A stretch of 64,000 nt of DNA. Source: Actinomadura macra NBRC 14102 (GTDB lineage: Bacteria; Actinomycetota; Actinomycetes; Streptosporangiales; Streptosporangiaceae). The stretch covers positions 682,001 through 746,000 of the forward strand of contig NZ_BCQT01000006.1 of assembly GCF_001552215.1 (NCBI RefSeq), read 5' to 3'. Under the pieces are notes generated by a model that saw nothing but the letters and a program-made list of their open reading frames with translations, was not told where the DNA came from and ran no database searches. Each line of letters begins with the position of its first letter. The stretch's first letter is position 1. Positions 33,204 through 42,481 of this stretch are shown here, in pieces. Both the position numbers and the translations under genes were made by a program.

Positions 33204-34652
33204 TCAGAATTTGGGTGGGCGGCGGAAGCCGCCGATCACCTCCGCCAGGCACTGGACGAACCGGACCGCGGTGCGGTCGTGCAGGTAGGGCGCGATCACC
33301 TGGATGCCGACGGGAAGCCCGTCGCGGGTCGTCCCGACGGGCGCCACCGCCGCGGGCAGATAGTTGACTGACGACGGTGCGATCCAGGTGAGCATCTCTC
33401 CGTAGGGCCGGTCGACACCGTTGACCCGCAGGGTCCGGACGGACCAGCCGGGATCGGGTCGATGGTCGTGAGGGAAGGCGGCCGTAGGGCTCACGGGGCA
33501 CAGGAGGACGTCGACGTCGCGGAAGAACTCGGCCCAGCGGCGGCGAGAGTGTTGCCGACGCTCATCGAGGGCGTGCCAGTCGCGGAAGCGGACCGTCATC
33601 TCCGAGGCGAACCCGCCCGCGGCCCCTTCCGTCGCGGCGAGCTTCACGAGCCCGGCATACGACTCGGCCGGCTCGATCAGCCCGCTCTGCGCCATCAGCA
33701 ACGGCTGGTAGACGGCCATCGTCTCGTCGAGCCCGACCGGCCCCGGGCCCTCGACCACGCCGGCCCCCTCGGCCCGCACCGCCTCCAGCGCCGCCTGCAT
33801 GATCGCGACCAGCTCGCTGTCGACGGGGCAGGACGGGTCGTCGAGCCATGCCGCGACCCGGAACTCACGCAGGGTTCTTGCCCTTGAGGCGGGCAACTCC
33901 AGCCGCCATGCCGGGGCGCGCTCGTTGTCGGCTCCTGCGAGGACGTCCAGCCCCAGGTCGAGGTCGTCGGCATGCCTGCCGAGCGGGCCGAGGACCGCCA
34001 TGTCGAACTCCGCGAGCGTCCCGGGAGCATGTCCCGAGACGCTCCCGTGCCTCGGCACGATCCCGTACGACGGGCGCAGCCCGTAGACGCCACAGAAGTG
34101 GGCGGGCACCCGGATCGAGCCCGCGGTGTCGCCGCCGAGCTCCAGGCCGGTCAGCCCTGCGGCGAGTGCCGCGGCGGACCCGCCGGACGAGCCGCCGGGT
34201 CCGCGCGTCGGATCCCACGGATTGTTCGTCGTTCCGTAGATCTCGTTGTAGGTCTGCCAGTCCCGGGCGTCGGCCGGCAGGTTGGACTTGCCGAAGACGA
34301 TCGCTCCCGCGTTCTTGAGCCGCGCGACCGATTCGGCGTCGCCGGACGAGACGTGCTGCCCCCAACGGGTCGATCCGCCGGTGGTCCGCATGCCCGCGGC
34401 CTCGATGCTGTCCTTGACCGTCACGGGGACGCCGTGCAGGCGGCCGAGTGACTCGCCGCGGGAGACCGCGCGGTCGGCCGCCAGCGCCGCGGCTCGCGCC
34501 CCCTCCTCGTCCCGGGCGACGATGGCGTTCACCTGCGGATCGAGCCGCTCCACCCGGGCGAGGTAGTGCTCGAGCAGTTCGACGCTCGACACCTCCTTCG
34601 CCGCGACGGCGTTGGCGAGCTCGCCTGCGGAACGAAATGTCAGGTCGGTCAT
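33204..34652 (-). CDS. Amidase (amidase-signature family)
   Basis: The start at 34652 has CTGGAGG upstream; 482 residues. The Ser-cisSer-Lys triad is visible: Lys in VPVTVKDSIEAAG, the GPGGSSGGSAAALAAG Ser cluster, and the nucleophile in LGGDTAGSIRVPAHFCG. These enzymes hydrolyse linear amides in the cytoplasm. The C-terminal half (SPTAAFPHDH; VNYLPAAVAPVGTTRDGLPVGIQ) is typical. No transporter or partner is adjacent, so the substrate is unknown. Confidence 0.9.
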   Translation of the reverse strand: MTDLTFRSAGELANAVAAKEVSSVELLEHYLARVERLDPQVNAIVARDEEGARAAALAADRAVSRGESLGRLHGVPVTVKDSIEAAGMRTTGGSTRWGQHVSSGDAESVARLKNAGAIVFGKSNLPADARDWQTYNEIYGTTNNPWDPTRGPGGSSGGSAAALAAGLTGLELGGDTAGSIRVPAHFCGVYGLRPSYGIVPRHGSVSGHAPGTLAEFDMAVLGPLGRHADDLDLGLDVLAGADNERAPAWRLELPASRARTLREFRVAAWLDDPSCPVDSELVAIMQAALEAVRAEGAGVVEGPGPVGLDETMAVYQPLLMAQSGLIEPAESYAGLVKLAATEGAAGGFASEMTVRFRDWHALDERRQHSRRRWAEFFRDVDVLLCPVSPTAAFPHDHRPDPGWSVRTLRVNGVDRPYGEMLTWIAPSSVNYLPAAVAPVGTTRDGLPVGIQVIAPYLHDRTAVRFVQCLAEVIGGFRRPPKF

Positions 34653-34713
34653 GCGAACCTCCAGGAAGGCCTGAACCAGTGCGGGATGCGGTACGTGGTG
34701 GCGATCCCGGGGC

Positions 34714-35190
34714 TCAATCGGGCAGGATGCGCAATCGGTACGCTTCGTGGGGAGTCTGGATATCGGTCGCCACCAGCTCACCGCGGGCGTTGCGGTAAGC
34801 GCCGGTGCCACCGGTGATGGCCATGGTCAGAGGGTTGCTCCCGCGGACCCACAGGGACTGGACGGTGAGCGCGCCGCGGGGAAGCCGGAGCGATATGACG
34901 CAGTTCGTGGTGATCTTCTCGCCTTCGACCCTGACGATCTCGCAGGAGCCGCCGTCCTCGCCGGCGGCATCCCCGGACAGTGTGTCGGAGAAGACATACC
35001 GATCCCCGACGCCCGCGCCCTTCGCACCGAAGTCGAGGAACTCGTACTGGTCGTTGCGTACGTTCAGGTGGAGGATGCCCCTTTGGCCGGTGTCACCGCC
35101 GGCCTGAGCGGGCGTCGTCCAAGCGGCCAGGGTTCCGCCGATCGCCACGACCGACGCCACGACGGCTCCCTTGGTGATGAGTGATCTCAT
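34714..35190 (-). CDS. Secreted allene oxide cyclase barrel / dirigent-like protein
   Basis: The start at 35190 gives a signal peptide (ITKGAVVASVVAIGGTLAAW, cleavage near AQA-GG); 158 residues. The mature part has DRYVFSDTLSG, a Cys pair (SCEIVRVEG; TTNCVISLRLP) and LTMAITGGTGAYRNARGEL, the pattern of bacterial AOC-barrel proteins related to plant dirigent/allene oxide cyclase folds. Bacterial roles are unclear. It lies 60 bases upstream of the amidase on the same strand. Confidence 0.75.
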   Translation of the reverse strand: MRSLITKGAVVASVVAIGGTLAAWTTPAQAGGDTGQRGILHLNVRNDQYEFLDFGAKGAGVGDRYVFSDTLSGDAAGEDGGSCEIVRVEGEKITTNCVISLRLPRGALTVQSLWVRGSNPLTMAITGGTGAYRNARGELVATDIQTPHEAYRLRILPD

Positions 35191-35749
35191 GTCCTTCTCC
35201 CTGGTTGGGTGCGGGCGAGCGTGTCCTGTGGCACTGCCGTTACAGGGGCCTGTTCCCAGGTGCGTCAAGCCGTTATGGCGCAAGTCCTCGGACAGGACGG
35301 CCCAACTTTTGTCGATGGTGTGACCGCGTTCGACCGGTGCCCCAGCAGGGTTCAGCGACAGTCGACACGGAGAGCGGACCGGCGATCATGCCTTCGGCAC
35401 GCAGCAGCCAGGTCGCCTGCTCGTCAACGCGCACTGATCCCACGTTCGGCCTCCTGTCAGGTCCCCGGCACGGTGACCTCAAGTGCCCGGACGAGCCAGT
35501 CCCCTTTTCCGGCGGGCGGAACGAAATGACGATGTTCCGTCCCTCGGAACGATCGCGTTGCGGCGGGCCGGCGCGGTGCTGATCCTCTCGGTTGCCGAAA
35601 GAGCGGAGGGCGAGCGGTGGCGACCATCGGTGACGGACCTGTCACGATCTGGGACAGGCGGCCCGGTCCTGTGATTCGCAGGCGGCGGCGTCCGAGCGGT
35701 GGTTCGGTGACCTGGGCGCGCGATTGGCCGCTTCTCTACGTTTGCGCCG
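35191..35749. other. Intergenic region, no gene seen
   Basis: About 560 bases with no frame of convincing codon usage. A minus-strand stretch at about 35340-35440 (VRVDEQATWLLRAEGMIAGP) looks protein-like for 20 residues but has no start or continuation and may be a relic. No strong hairpin. Confidence 0.4.
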
Positions 35750-36913
35750 TCATCCCCGGTAGGGGCGGAAGAATGTGCGTAGCTCTTCCGCGTAGAGCTC
35801 AGGCTCCTCAAACGGCGCGAAGTGCCCGCCGCGTTCGGGCTCGGTCACGCGGACAACGTTCGCCGTGCGCTCCAGCCATGCCTGCGGCGGGCGGAGGATA
35901 TCGCCACGGAAGAGCGAGAAACCGGACGGCACGTCGACTCGGCGGGCGAGCTGGGCTGGCGGAATCGCGGCGTTCGCGTGGTACATCCGCATTGACGAGC
36001 CGATCGTCCCCGTGAGCCAGTAGAGCGTGACGTTGGTGAGGATCTCGTCCTTTGTGAAGCGCCGTTCGACTTCTCCGTCGCAGTCGCTCCATGCCTGGAG
36101 TTTCTCGACGATCCACGCGGCGAGTCCCGCGGGTGAGTCGGTGAGTCCGAAGGCGGCGGTCTGGGGTTTCGTACGGTGCAAGGCGCCGTAGGCACCCTCG
36201 GCCGCAGCCCAAGCGGCGCCCCGCTCGAACCAGGCGCGCTCTTCGGGGGTCAGGTCCGCCAGGGCGCGAGCAAAGGTGGGTGAGCCCGCGTCCATGCGAT
36301 GGACGGCCACGACCCGGTCGGGGTGGTCGAGCGCCAGGTAGCGGCTCACGTGGCTACCGATGTCCCCGCCCGCCGCACCGAACCGCGGGTAGCCGAGGAC
36401 GCTCATGAGCTCGGCCCAAAGGTCGGCGACGGCGATGGAGTTCAAGGGCGGTCCGTTGGGGCGGTCGGAGTACCCATAGCCCGGCATGTCGGGCACGACG
36501 ACATCGAACGCGTCAGCGGGGTCGGCGCCGTGCGCGCCGGGGTCGGTGAGAAGTGGAATGACCTTCGAATAGCGCCAGAACGAGTCCGGCCAGCCGTGGC
36601 TGAGGACCAACGGCAGGACGGGCCCGGGTGACGCGGCGGCCCGAACGTGTACGAAGTGGATCCGTAGGCCGTTGAGTCGGACACGGAAGCGGGAGAGCCT
36701 GGCCAGCGCCGCTTCCTGCGCCGGCCAGTCGAATCCGTCCGCCCAGTAGGTGACGAGTTCGCGAAGGTAGGCCAGGTCGGTCCCGAGCGACCATCCGGCG
36801 TCCTCGGGCGCGTCCGGCCAGCGCGTCGCGCGCAGCCGGGCGCGGAGGTCATCGAGCGCCGCGGGCTTGGTCTCCGAAGTAAAGGGATCAAGGCGAGGCG
36901 GCGTGTCTGCCAT
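35750..36913 (-). CDS. Epoxide hydrolase, alpha/beta-hydrolase fold with EHN domain
   Basis: The 387-residue protein begins with the epoxide-hydrolase N-terminal region (LDDLRARLRATRWPDAPEDAGW; FDWPAQEAAL). HGWP provides the oxyanion hole, GGDIGSHVSRYLAL carries the nucleophile Asp, cap-domain Tyr residues are available, and RGGHFAPFEEPELYAEELR gives the catalytic His. It converts epoxides to diols or acts on juvenile-hormone-like esters. The MarR gene on the same strand just upstream may regulate it. Confidence 0.9.
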   Translation of the reverse strand: MADTPPRLDPFTSETKPAALDDLRARLRATRWPDAPEDAGWSLGTDLAYLRELVTYWADGFDWPAQEAALARLSRFRVRLNGLRIHFVHVRAAASPGPVLPLVLSHGWPDSFWRYSKVIPLLTDPGAHGADPADAFDVVVPDMPGYGYSDRPNGPPLNSIAVADLWAELMSVLGYPRFGAAGGDIGSHVSRYLALDHPDRVVAVHRMDAGSPTFARALADLTPEERAWFERGAAWAAAEGAYGALHRTKPQTAAFGLTDSPAGLAAWIVEKLQAWSDCDGEVERRFTKDEILTNVTLYWLTGTIGSSMRMYHANAAIPPAQLARRVDVPSGFSLFRGDILRPPQAWLERTANVVRVTEPERGGHFAPFEEPELYAEELRTFFRPYRG

Positions 36914-36966
36914 GGAATCACTCTAAGCGTGCGGGACGTGCACGCTTGGCGCCGGATACCCCACCC

Positions 36967-37479
36967 TCAGGGGTCATTCGGGTCATCGCCGAGGCTGAGC
37001 AGCAGGGTGCGCAGGGTGGCGGCGAGGTCGTCCTGGTGCTGCTGGTCGAGCGCGGCGAGGATGCGGCGTTCGTTGTCGAGGTGGGCGGCGACGGCGCGGT
37101 CGATGAGATCGCGGCCGGCGGGCGTCAGGGCGACGATGACGGTACGCCGGTTGGCGGGATCGAGGTCGCGCGTGACATAGCCCTTGGCGACCAGCCGGTC
37201 GAGCCGGTTGGTGACGGCTCCCGAGGTCACCATCGAGGAGCGGGCCAGCGCGCCCGCGGTCAAGCCGCCGGGTGAGTCGGCGCGGCGGAGCGTGGCCAGG
37301 ACATCGAACTCGCCTCGTTCCAGCCCGAACTCGCTGAAAAGTGTTTTGAGCTCGCGCTCGGCGATCCGGGTCACCCGCGACAGACGGCCGAGAACCCCCA
37401 TGGGGGACGGGTCGAGGTCCGGGCGGGCGCGAGCCCACTGCTCCATGACGAGGTCGACGGCGTCACGCACCACGAACAC
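36967..37479 (-). CDS. MarR-family transcriptional regulator
   Basis: The 170-residue protein has the MarR winged helix: LERGEFDVLATLRRADSPGGLT, ALARSSMVTSGAVTNRLDRLVAKGYV (recognition helix) and the wing LDPANRRTVIVALTPAGR. It is divergent from a secreted beta-propeller gene; two palindromes resembling TCAACGTTGA flank a good promoter between them. The TCAAC-type sites suggest autoregulation. Confidence 0.9.
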   Translation of the reverse strand: MFVVRDAVDLVMEQWARARPDLDPSPMGVLGRLSRVTRIAERELKTLFSEFGLERGEFDVLATLRRADSPGGLTAGALARSSMVTSGAVTNRLDRLVAKGYVTRDLDPANRRTVIVALTPAGRDLIDRAVAAHLDNERRILAALDQQHQDDLAATLRTLLLSLGDDPNDP

Positions 37480-37482
37480 CTC

Positions 37483-37555
37483 TCAACGTTGAACTGTTTG
37501 ACATCAAGTTAGCATCCACCTAATGTCTTCAAGGCTAAACATTTCAACGCTGAAA
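37483..37555. promoter_or_regulatory. Promoter flanked by two MarR-like operators
   Basis: TCAACGTTGA (37483-37492) is a perfect palindrome; TTTCAACGCTGAAA (37542-37555) is nearly one and shares TCAACG. Between them TTGACA (37498-37503), 17 bases, then TAATGT (37521-37526) form a good sigma-70-type promoter reading to the right, towards the beta-propeller gene. Confidence 0.6.
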
Positions 37556-37563
37556 GGTTGCTC

Positions 37564-38538
37564 GTGCGACGTCAGATGATCTCTGCTGTGCTGGTGTTCG
37601 GGCTGGCCGCCACGATGAGCGCCCCGGCGCGGGCGGCCGCCGACCCGCACGCCGTCGGTCACCGTGCCGGGGCGGCCGTGTATCCGACCACGATCCGGTT
37701 GCCGAACGGGTTCCAACCCGAGGGCATCGCGACCGGACCCGGTCCGTTCGCCTACTTCGGTTCCATGGCCGACGGCTCCATCTACCGCGCCGACCTGCGC
37801 ACCGGAGTCGGCGCGATCGTCAACCGCGGGTCCGGTACACAGGCCCTCGGGCTGAAGACCGACCCGCGCGGACGGCTCTTCGTAGCCGGCGGCGCGGGCG
37901 GCGACGCCCGCGTTCTCGACACCCGCACCGGCCGGGTGTTGGCCTCCTACCGGCTGGCCACCGGTCCGTCGTTCATCAACGACGTCATCCTCACCCAGGG
38001 CTCCGCCTGGTTCACCGACTCCACCAATCCGGTGCTCTACAAGCTGCCGCTGCGCGGCGGGCGGCTGCCTTCCGCCGCGGTCCGGATCCCGCTTACCGGG
38101 GATCTCGTGTATCAGGGCGATCCCGGCAGCCCCGACAGTGCCGGGTTCAACGCCAACGGCATCACGCCAACACCGGACGGCCAGGGCCTGATCGTCGTGC
38201 AGTCGAACACGGGCGGGCTGTTCCGCGTCGACCCGGCGACCGGAACGACCCGTCGGGTGAACCTGCACGGCGAGTCGCTGCCAGAAGGTGACGGCCTGCT
38301 GCTGAGCGGCCGGACGCTGTTCGCGGTGCAGAACCGGCTCGACATCGTGGCCGTCCTGCGACTGAACCCGACGGGGACCGAGGGGCGCGTAGAGCGGCGG
38401 GTGCAAGATGCCCGGTTCGCCCTGCCGACGACCGTGGCCGCCTTCGGCTCCCGGCTGTATCTCCCCAACATCCAGTTCTTCTCCCCAGGGCCGACCCCTC
38501 ACATCTCGTACAACGCCGTGGCCATCCCCCGTCCCTGA
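37564..38538 (+). CDS. Secreted SMP-30-like beta-propeller protein
   Basis: GTG 37564 follows GAAAGG; a TTG two codons earlier is possible. A signal peptide (MISAVLVFGLAATMSAPARA) is followed by a six-bladed propeller: PEGIATGPGPFAYFGSMADGSIYRADL, GLKTDPRGRLFVAGG, INDVILTQGSAWFTDSTNPVLYK, NANGITPTPDGQGLIVVQSNTG. The fold is shared with gluconolactonases and strictosidine synthase-like proteins. Metal-ligand residues (Glu, Asn, Asp) are available, but the substrate is unknown. Divergent from MarR. Confidence 0.8.
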   Translation: MRRQMISAVLVFGLAATMSAPARAAADPHAVGHRAGAAVYPTTIRLPNGFQPEGIATGPGPFAYFGSMADGSIYRADLRTGVGAIVNRGSGTQALGLKTDPRGRLFVAGGAGGDARVLDTRTGRVLASYRLATGPSFINDVILTQGSAWFTDSTNPVLYKLPLRGGRLPSAAVRIPLTGDLVYQGDPGSPDSAGFNANGITPTPDGQGLIVVQSNTGGLFRVDPATGTTRRVNLHGESLPEGDGLLLSGRTLFAVQNRLDIVAVLRLNPTGTEGRVERRVQDARFALPTTVAAFGSRLYLPNIQFFSPGPTPHISYNAVAIPRP

Positions 38539-38668
38539 GGGGAGGCCGGCCCCGACCGTCAGGGAGGTCCGATGCCCGTCGCATCATCACCCGGTCGCAT
38601 CATCGCCCGCGAAGCGGGTAGGGGGTGGTGCGTACTGGAGAGACCAAAAGGGGAGGGATGGCGTTTCA

Positions 38669-38842
38669 ATGGGCAAGCAGAACAAAGCCGCCAACACCGG
38701 CAACAAGATCAAGGGTAAGGCCAAGGAAACGGTCGGCAAGGTGACCGGGAACGAGCGACTTGAGGCCGAAGGCAAGACCGATCAGGCCAAGGGCGACATC
38801 AAGCAGGCCGGTGAAAAGGCCAAGGACGCCTTGACCGACTGA
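38669..38842 (+). CDS. CsbD-family stress protein (57 aa)
   Basis: ATG 38669 (AGGGATGG upstream) begins MGKQNKAANTGNKIKGKAKE and continues TVGKVTGNERLEAEGKTDQAKGD, the CsbD signature, a helical hydrophilic protein. Family members are induced by general stress sigma factors; the function is unknown. It is followed by a hairpin. Confidence 0.92.
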   Translation: MGKQNKAANTGNKIKGKAKETVGKVTGNERLEAEGKTDQAKGDIKQAGEKAKDALTD

Positions 38843-38868
38843 TCAGGGATCCAGTTCCACAACAGGCA

Positions 38869-38890
38869 GCCATGGCCTCGCGGCCGTGGC
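38869..38890. terminator. Small terminator hairpin
   Basis: GCCATGGCC/GGCCGTGGC with loop TCGC, 9 bp with one wobble pair, 27 bases after csbD and in the gap before the convergent LysR gene. Confidence 0.5.
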
Positions 38891-38965
38891 GCGTCTGTTT
38901 GTGGGCGTTTCCGGCTATCGGCCTTGTGCAATCAGTTCATTCGGGTTTTTGACGCTGGCAGGTGG

Positions 38966-39865
38966 TCAGCGAAGCGCATCGCGGATCGTGTCGCGCAGCC
39001 AGCGCTGGGCCGGGTCGGAATCGAGCCGCGCATGCCAGAGCAATCTCACTTCGAGTTCCGGCAGGGGCGCGGGGATGGGGAACCAGCGGATGCCGAGGGC
39101 TTGACCGCGCTGTTCGGCGAGGCGCTGGGGAACGAGCCCGATGTAGTGGCTCGATGCGACGAGGAACGCGGCGACGGCGAAGGTGGGGACGACGGCGGCG
39201 ACGCGGCGTTGGAGGCCCGCGGCGTCCAACGCGTCGTCGAGCGGCCCGCGGGCGCGTCCGCGGCGGGAGGCCGAGACGTGCGGATGCCGGCACAGGTGAC
39301 TCAATGTCGGACTGCGGTGACGGCCGAGCGAGCTGTCGGCGCGGACGATGCCGACCAGCCGCTCGCGGTACAGCACGGCTGTCCGGATGTCGGGAGCGGC
39401 GAAGTCGCCGACACCGATGTCCAGGTCGACCGAGCCGTCGCGCAGGGCCTCGATGCTCTCACTGCCCTCCGCGACGAAGCGCAAGGTCACGCCGGGGGCG
39501 GGGACGGCTGTGGCTTCGACCGCCGCCGTGACGAGGGTCGCGGCCACGCCGTCGTTGATGCGAATCGTGAACGTGCGTTCGAGGTCGGCGGCCGTGACCT
39601 CGCGGTCGGCGCTGATCAGTGCCGCCGCCTCGTCGAGCAGTGACCGCACCCGCGGGGCGGTCCGCAGCGCGAAGGGCGTCGGAGCCATCCCACGGCCGGC
39701 ACGCACCAGGATCGGATCGCCCATCGCTCGCCGCAGCCGCCCCAACGCCCGGCTGGTCGCGGGGACGGACAGATGGAGGCGCTCGGACGCCGCCGTGACG
39801 CTGGCGTCCTGGAGAAGGGCGTCGAACACGCGCAACAGGTTCAGGTCGAGTTGGGGTTCGGGCAT
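38966..39865 (-). CDS. LysR-family transcriptional regulator
   Basis: The 299-residue protein starts with the LysR winged helix (LDLNLLRVFDALLQDASVTAASERLHLSVPATSRALGRLR) and continues with the periplasmic-binding-like effector domain (VDLDIGVGDF; ERLVGIVRADS). The subgroup resembles NodD-like/PbuR regulators with DLNLL starts. It is divergent from an MFS exporter and has a palindrome right at its start codon, so it likely controls both. Confidence 0.9.
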   Translation of the reverse strand: MPEPQLDLNLLRVFDALLQDASVTAASERLHLSVPATSRALGRLRRAMGDPILVRAGRGMAPTPFALRTAPRVRSLLDEAAALISADREVTAADLERTFTIRINDGVAATLVTAAVEATAVPAPGVTLRFVAEGSESIEALRDGSVDLDIGVGDFAAPDIRTAVLYRERLVGIVRADSSLGRHRSPTLSHLCRHPHVSASRRGRARGPLDDALDAAGLQRRVAAVVPTFAVAAFLVASSHYIGLVPQRLAEQRGQALGIRWFPIPAPLPELEVRLLWHARLDSDPAQRWLRDTIRDALR

Positions 39866-39867
39866 AG

Positions 39868-39882
39868 TTGCATCGTATGCAA
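39868..39882. promoter_or_regulatory. LysR-type operator candidate
   Basis: TTGCAT-CGT-ATGCAA is a perfect 6-bp-arm palindrome of the T-N11-A type, two bases upstream of the LysR start codon and 58 bases before the MFS start. Confidence 0.5.
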
Positions 39883-39940
39883 GTAGTCATTGTAGAAGTT
39901 GCGTGGCACGAATAACTTCGGCGTCTCTAGCGTCGTGACC

Positions 39941-41461
39941 ATGCTTCTCAACGTTCTCCACAATCACGCTCCGACGTCGCGTGGGCGGCCCGTGCCGCAA
40001 CGCGTCCTGCTGGCGGTCATGTGCGCCTGTGTGGTGCTCGTCATCGGGATGGTCGCCGCGATCAACCTCGCCGTCCCCATGCTCGCCGCGAGCGCGCTGC
40101 ACCCGTCCGCCTCGGCGCTGGTCTGGGTCGTCGACACGTACGTGATCTTCTTCGCCTGCCTGGTGGTCCCCGGTGGGGCGGCCGGGGACCGCTTCGGGCG
40201 CAAGGGTGTCCTGCTCACCGGCCTGGTGCTGTTCGCGGTGGGCGCGCTGATGTCGGCGGCAGCACCGAACATGGCCCTGCTCCTCGCCGGTCGCGCGATC
40301 ACGGGTGTCGGCGCTGCCGCCGTCCTGCCCAACACGCTCGCCGTCCTTCTGCACGCCGTGCCGGTCGGACGCAAGGGCGCGACGATCGCGACCTGGGCCT
40401 CGATGACGGGCATCGGCGGAGTCGTCGGCAACGTCGGCGGCGGGACGGTCCTGTCGGGCGGATCATGGCGTTCGCTGTTCGCCGCCGCCGTGCCGATCTC
40501 GCTGGTCCTCGCCGCGCTGGTGGCGCGCGTCGCGCCGGTGTCGCCGCGCAATGACCGCCGGCTCGACCCGCTCGGCGCGGTGTTGCTCGTCGGCGCGTCG
40601 ATCGCACTGCTGCTCGGCATCGTCCAGGGCCCGGAAGCGGGTTGGGGCAGCGCGGTCGTCATCGCCGGATTCGGCTGCTCCGCCCTGCTGTTCACGGTGT
40701 GGACGATCGTCGAACTGCGCGTCGAGCATCCGCTGCTCGATCCCCGGTTGTTCCGCGTCCCGGGCCTGCGCAGTGCCTGCCTCGGCATGACGGCGGTCTT
40801 CTTCGGCATGTTCGCGCTCTTCTATGTCAACGCATCGTTCCTGCAGTACGGCAAGGGGTTCAGCGTTCTCCGGACCGGCCTCGGGATCATCCCGATGACC
40901 ATCCCCATCATCTGCGGCGCACGGTACGTCGGACGCCTGGCGCAGCGCATCGGCGTCGATGCCACCATCGCTCTGGCCTTCGGTTTGGTCGGTTGCGGGT
41001 TGCTCGGGCTGTCCACGTGCGGGATGCAGACGCCTTATGCCGGATACGCCGCGTGGCTCGTCGTGACCGGGACGGGTGTGACGCTGGCACTGCCGACGCT
41101 CTCCGGCGCCATCGCCAGCTCGCTGCCGCCCGCCCAGGCCGGAGTCGGAGCAGGGTTGCAGGCCACCACCCGCGAGTTCGGCAGCGCTCTCGGTGTCGCC
41201 GTCATCGGCACGGTGCTCACCGCGCGGTTCGCCGCCGCCCTTCCCGCCGACATCCGCGCCGAGGACGGCCCGCACACCGTCGCCCAGGCACTCGCCACGA
41301 CCACCCCCCACCGCGCCCACGACGTCATCGCAGCGTTCGTTTCCGGCACCCAGGACGGACTACGAGTGATCGGCGTGGCCGTCCTCGTCCTTGGCGGGTT
41401 CGTGATCTTGCAGTCGCTGGCGTCCCGACGCGGACGCGCAGGACCGACGGCGCAGCGGTGA
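39941..41461 (+). CDS. MFS drug exporter, DHA2 family (14 spans)
   Basis: ATG 39941 gives 506 residues with about 14 hydrophobic segments. WVVDTYVIFFACLVVPGGAAGDRFGRKG is MFS motif A, AGRAITGVGAAAVLPNTLAVL is motif B-like with its Arg, and GIGGVVGNVGGGTVLSGGSWRSLF corresponds to motif C. DHA2 transporters export drugs or antibiotics against protons. Divergent from LysR. The substrate is unknown. Confidence 0.9.
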   Translation: MLLNVLHNHAPTSRGRPVPQRVLLAVMCACVVLVIGMVAAINLAVPMLAASALHPSASALVWVVDTYVIFFACLVVPGGAAGDRFGRKGVLLTGLVLFAVGALMSAAAPNMALLLAGRAITGVGAAAVLPNTLAVLLHAVPVGRKGATIATWASMTGIGGVVGNVGGGTVLSGGSWRSLFAAAVPISLVLAALVARVAPVSPRNDRRLDPLGAVLLVGASIALLLGIVQGPEAGWGSAVVIAGFGCSALLFTVWTIVELRVEHPLLDPRLFRVPGLRSACLGMTAVFFGMFALFYVNASFLQYGKGFSVLRTGLGIIPMTIPIICGARYVGRLAQRIGVDATIALAFGLVGCGLLGLSTCGMQTPYAGYAAWLVVTGTGVTLALPTLSGAIASSLPPAQAGVGAGLQATTREFGSALGVAVIGTVLTARFAAALPADIRAEDGPHTVAQALATTTPHRAHDVIAAFVSGTQDGLRVIGVAVLVLGGFVILQSLASRRGRAGPTAQR

Positions 41462-41557
41462 ACAGCCCCTGTCGAGGGACGCACCCGGTGGGATCTTCAA
41501 CTGGCGATGACGTCCGGTTTGCCCCGCGATCGCTAGCGTCGGAGGGGGAGGTGGTCG

Positions 41558-42184
41558 GTGTTCGGCCAGCGCAAGACGTGCGTCCAAGTCGTCAAGGGTC
41601 GGACGCGTGACCCGGCGGGGCTGCGGGAGGCCGCCGACCGCTGGTATCGGGATGTCGCCCCCGGAGCCCGGGGATGGCTGGGCAACACCGGCGGGGTGAC
41701 CGGTGACGGTGTGTACCTCAACCTGATGCGTTTCGCGTCTCAGAGGGCGGCTCACCGCAACGACAGGCGGCGGGAGCAGATGCGCTGGTGGGATGAGACC
41801 CGCGGCCTGTTCGAGACCGAGGTCACCGTTGACGAGTGCACCGACGTGGAAACGTTCGGACGGGGCAACCCAGACGAGGCGGGATTCGTCCAGATCCTGC
41901 AGGCCCGGATCCTCAACCGGGAGGCGGTCCGCCCGTTCGTGCCCGAGGAGGCCGAGCGAGTCTTGGATCGGTTGCGTCCCGACATGATCGGCGGCATGTT
42001 CTGCGTCGCTCCCGATGGCCTCTGCACCGGCGTGGCCTACTTCACCTCCAAGGAGGCGGCCCGCAAGGGCGAGAGCACGGAGATGCCACCGGATTACAAG
42101 GCGTGGCGTGACGAACAGATGGCGCATTTCGACGATGATGCCGATTTCTACGATTTGCTCGATCACTGGCTCCAGTCCCCGTGA
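41558..42184 (+). CDS. Hypothetical protein (208 aa)
   Basis: GTG 41558 is preceded by GGGGGAGG. The protein is soluble: KTCVQVVKGRTRDPAGLREAADRWYRDV, GDGVYLNLMRFASQRAAH, then a helical C-terminus ending LDHWLQSP. The first part resembles an antibiotic-biosynthesis-monooxygenase-like (dimeric alpha/beta barrel) arrangement in spacing only; I would not assign it. No operon partner; the lasso cluster starts about 300 bases downstream. Confidence 0.7.
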   Translation: MFGQRKTCVQVVKGRTRDPAGLREAADRWYRDVAPGARGWLGNTGGVTGDGVYLNLMRFASQRAAHRNDRRREQMRWWDETRGLFETEVTVDECTDVETFGRGNPDEAGFVQILQARILNREAVRPFVPEEAERVLDRLRPDMIGGMFCVAPDGLCTGVAYFTSKEAARKGESTEMPPDYKAWRDEQMAHFDDDADFYDLLDHWLQSP

Positions 42185-42481
42185 CCCTGCCTTCACGCAT
42201 GGCAGCCACTCGTTCGCGTGACTCACGCCGCCACGGAAGCGTTCCTACTGCCTGCAACTGAGCATCGGGAGCCTTCTCAATGAAAGCTTGCTCCTCAGCT
42301 GCACCGAAAGCGACGCCGGATGCTTTCACACCCCCTCACTATCACGGCATCTCGCCAGAAAAGAGGAACAATATACTCGAATTCCAACTGGATGCCTTTG
42401 CCTTACCTTCCATAGACGGACAGCAGTTCTCTTGTTACCGTGAGTGAGCACGAGATCGGCAAACAATGGAAGGGAGTTGGC

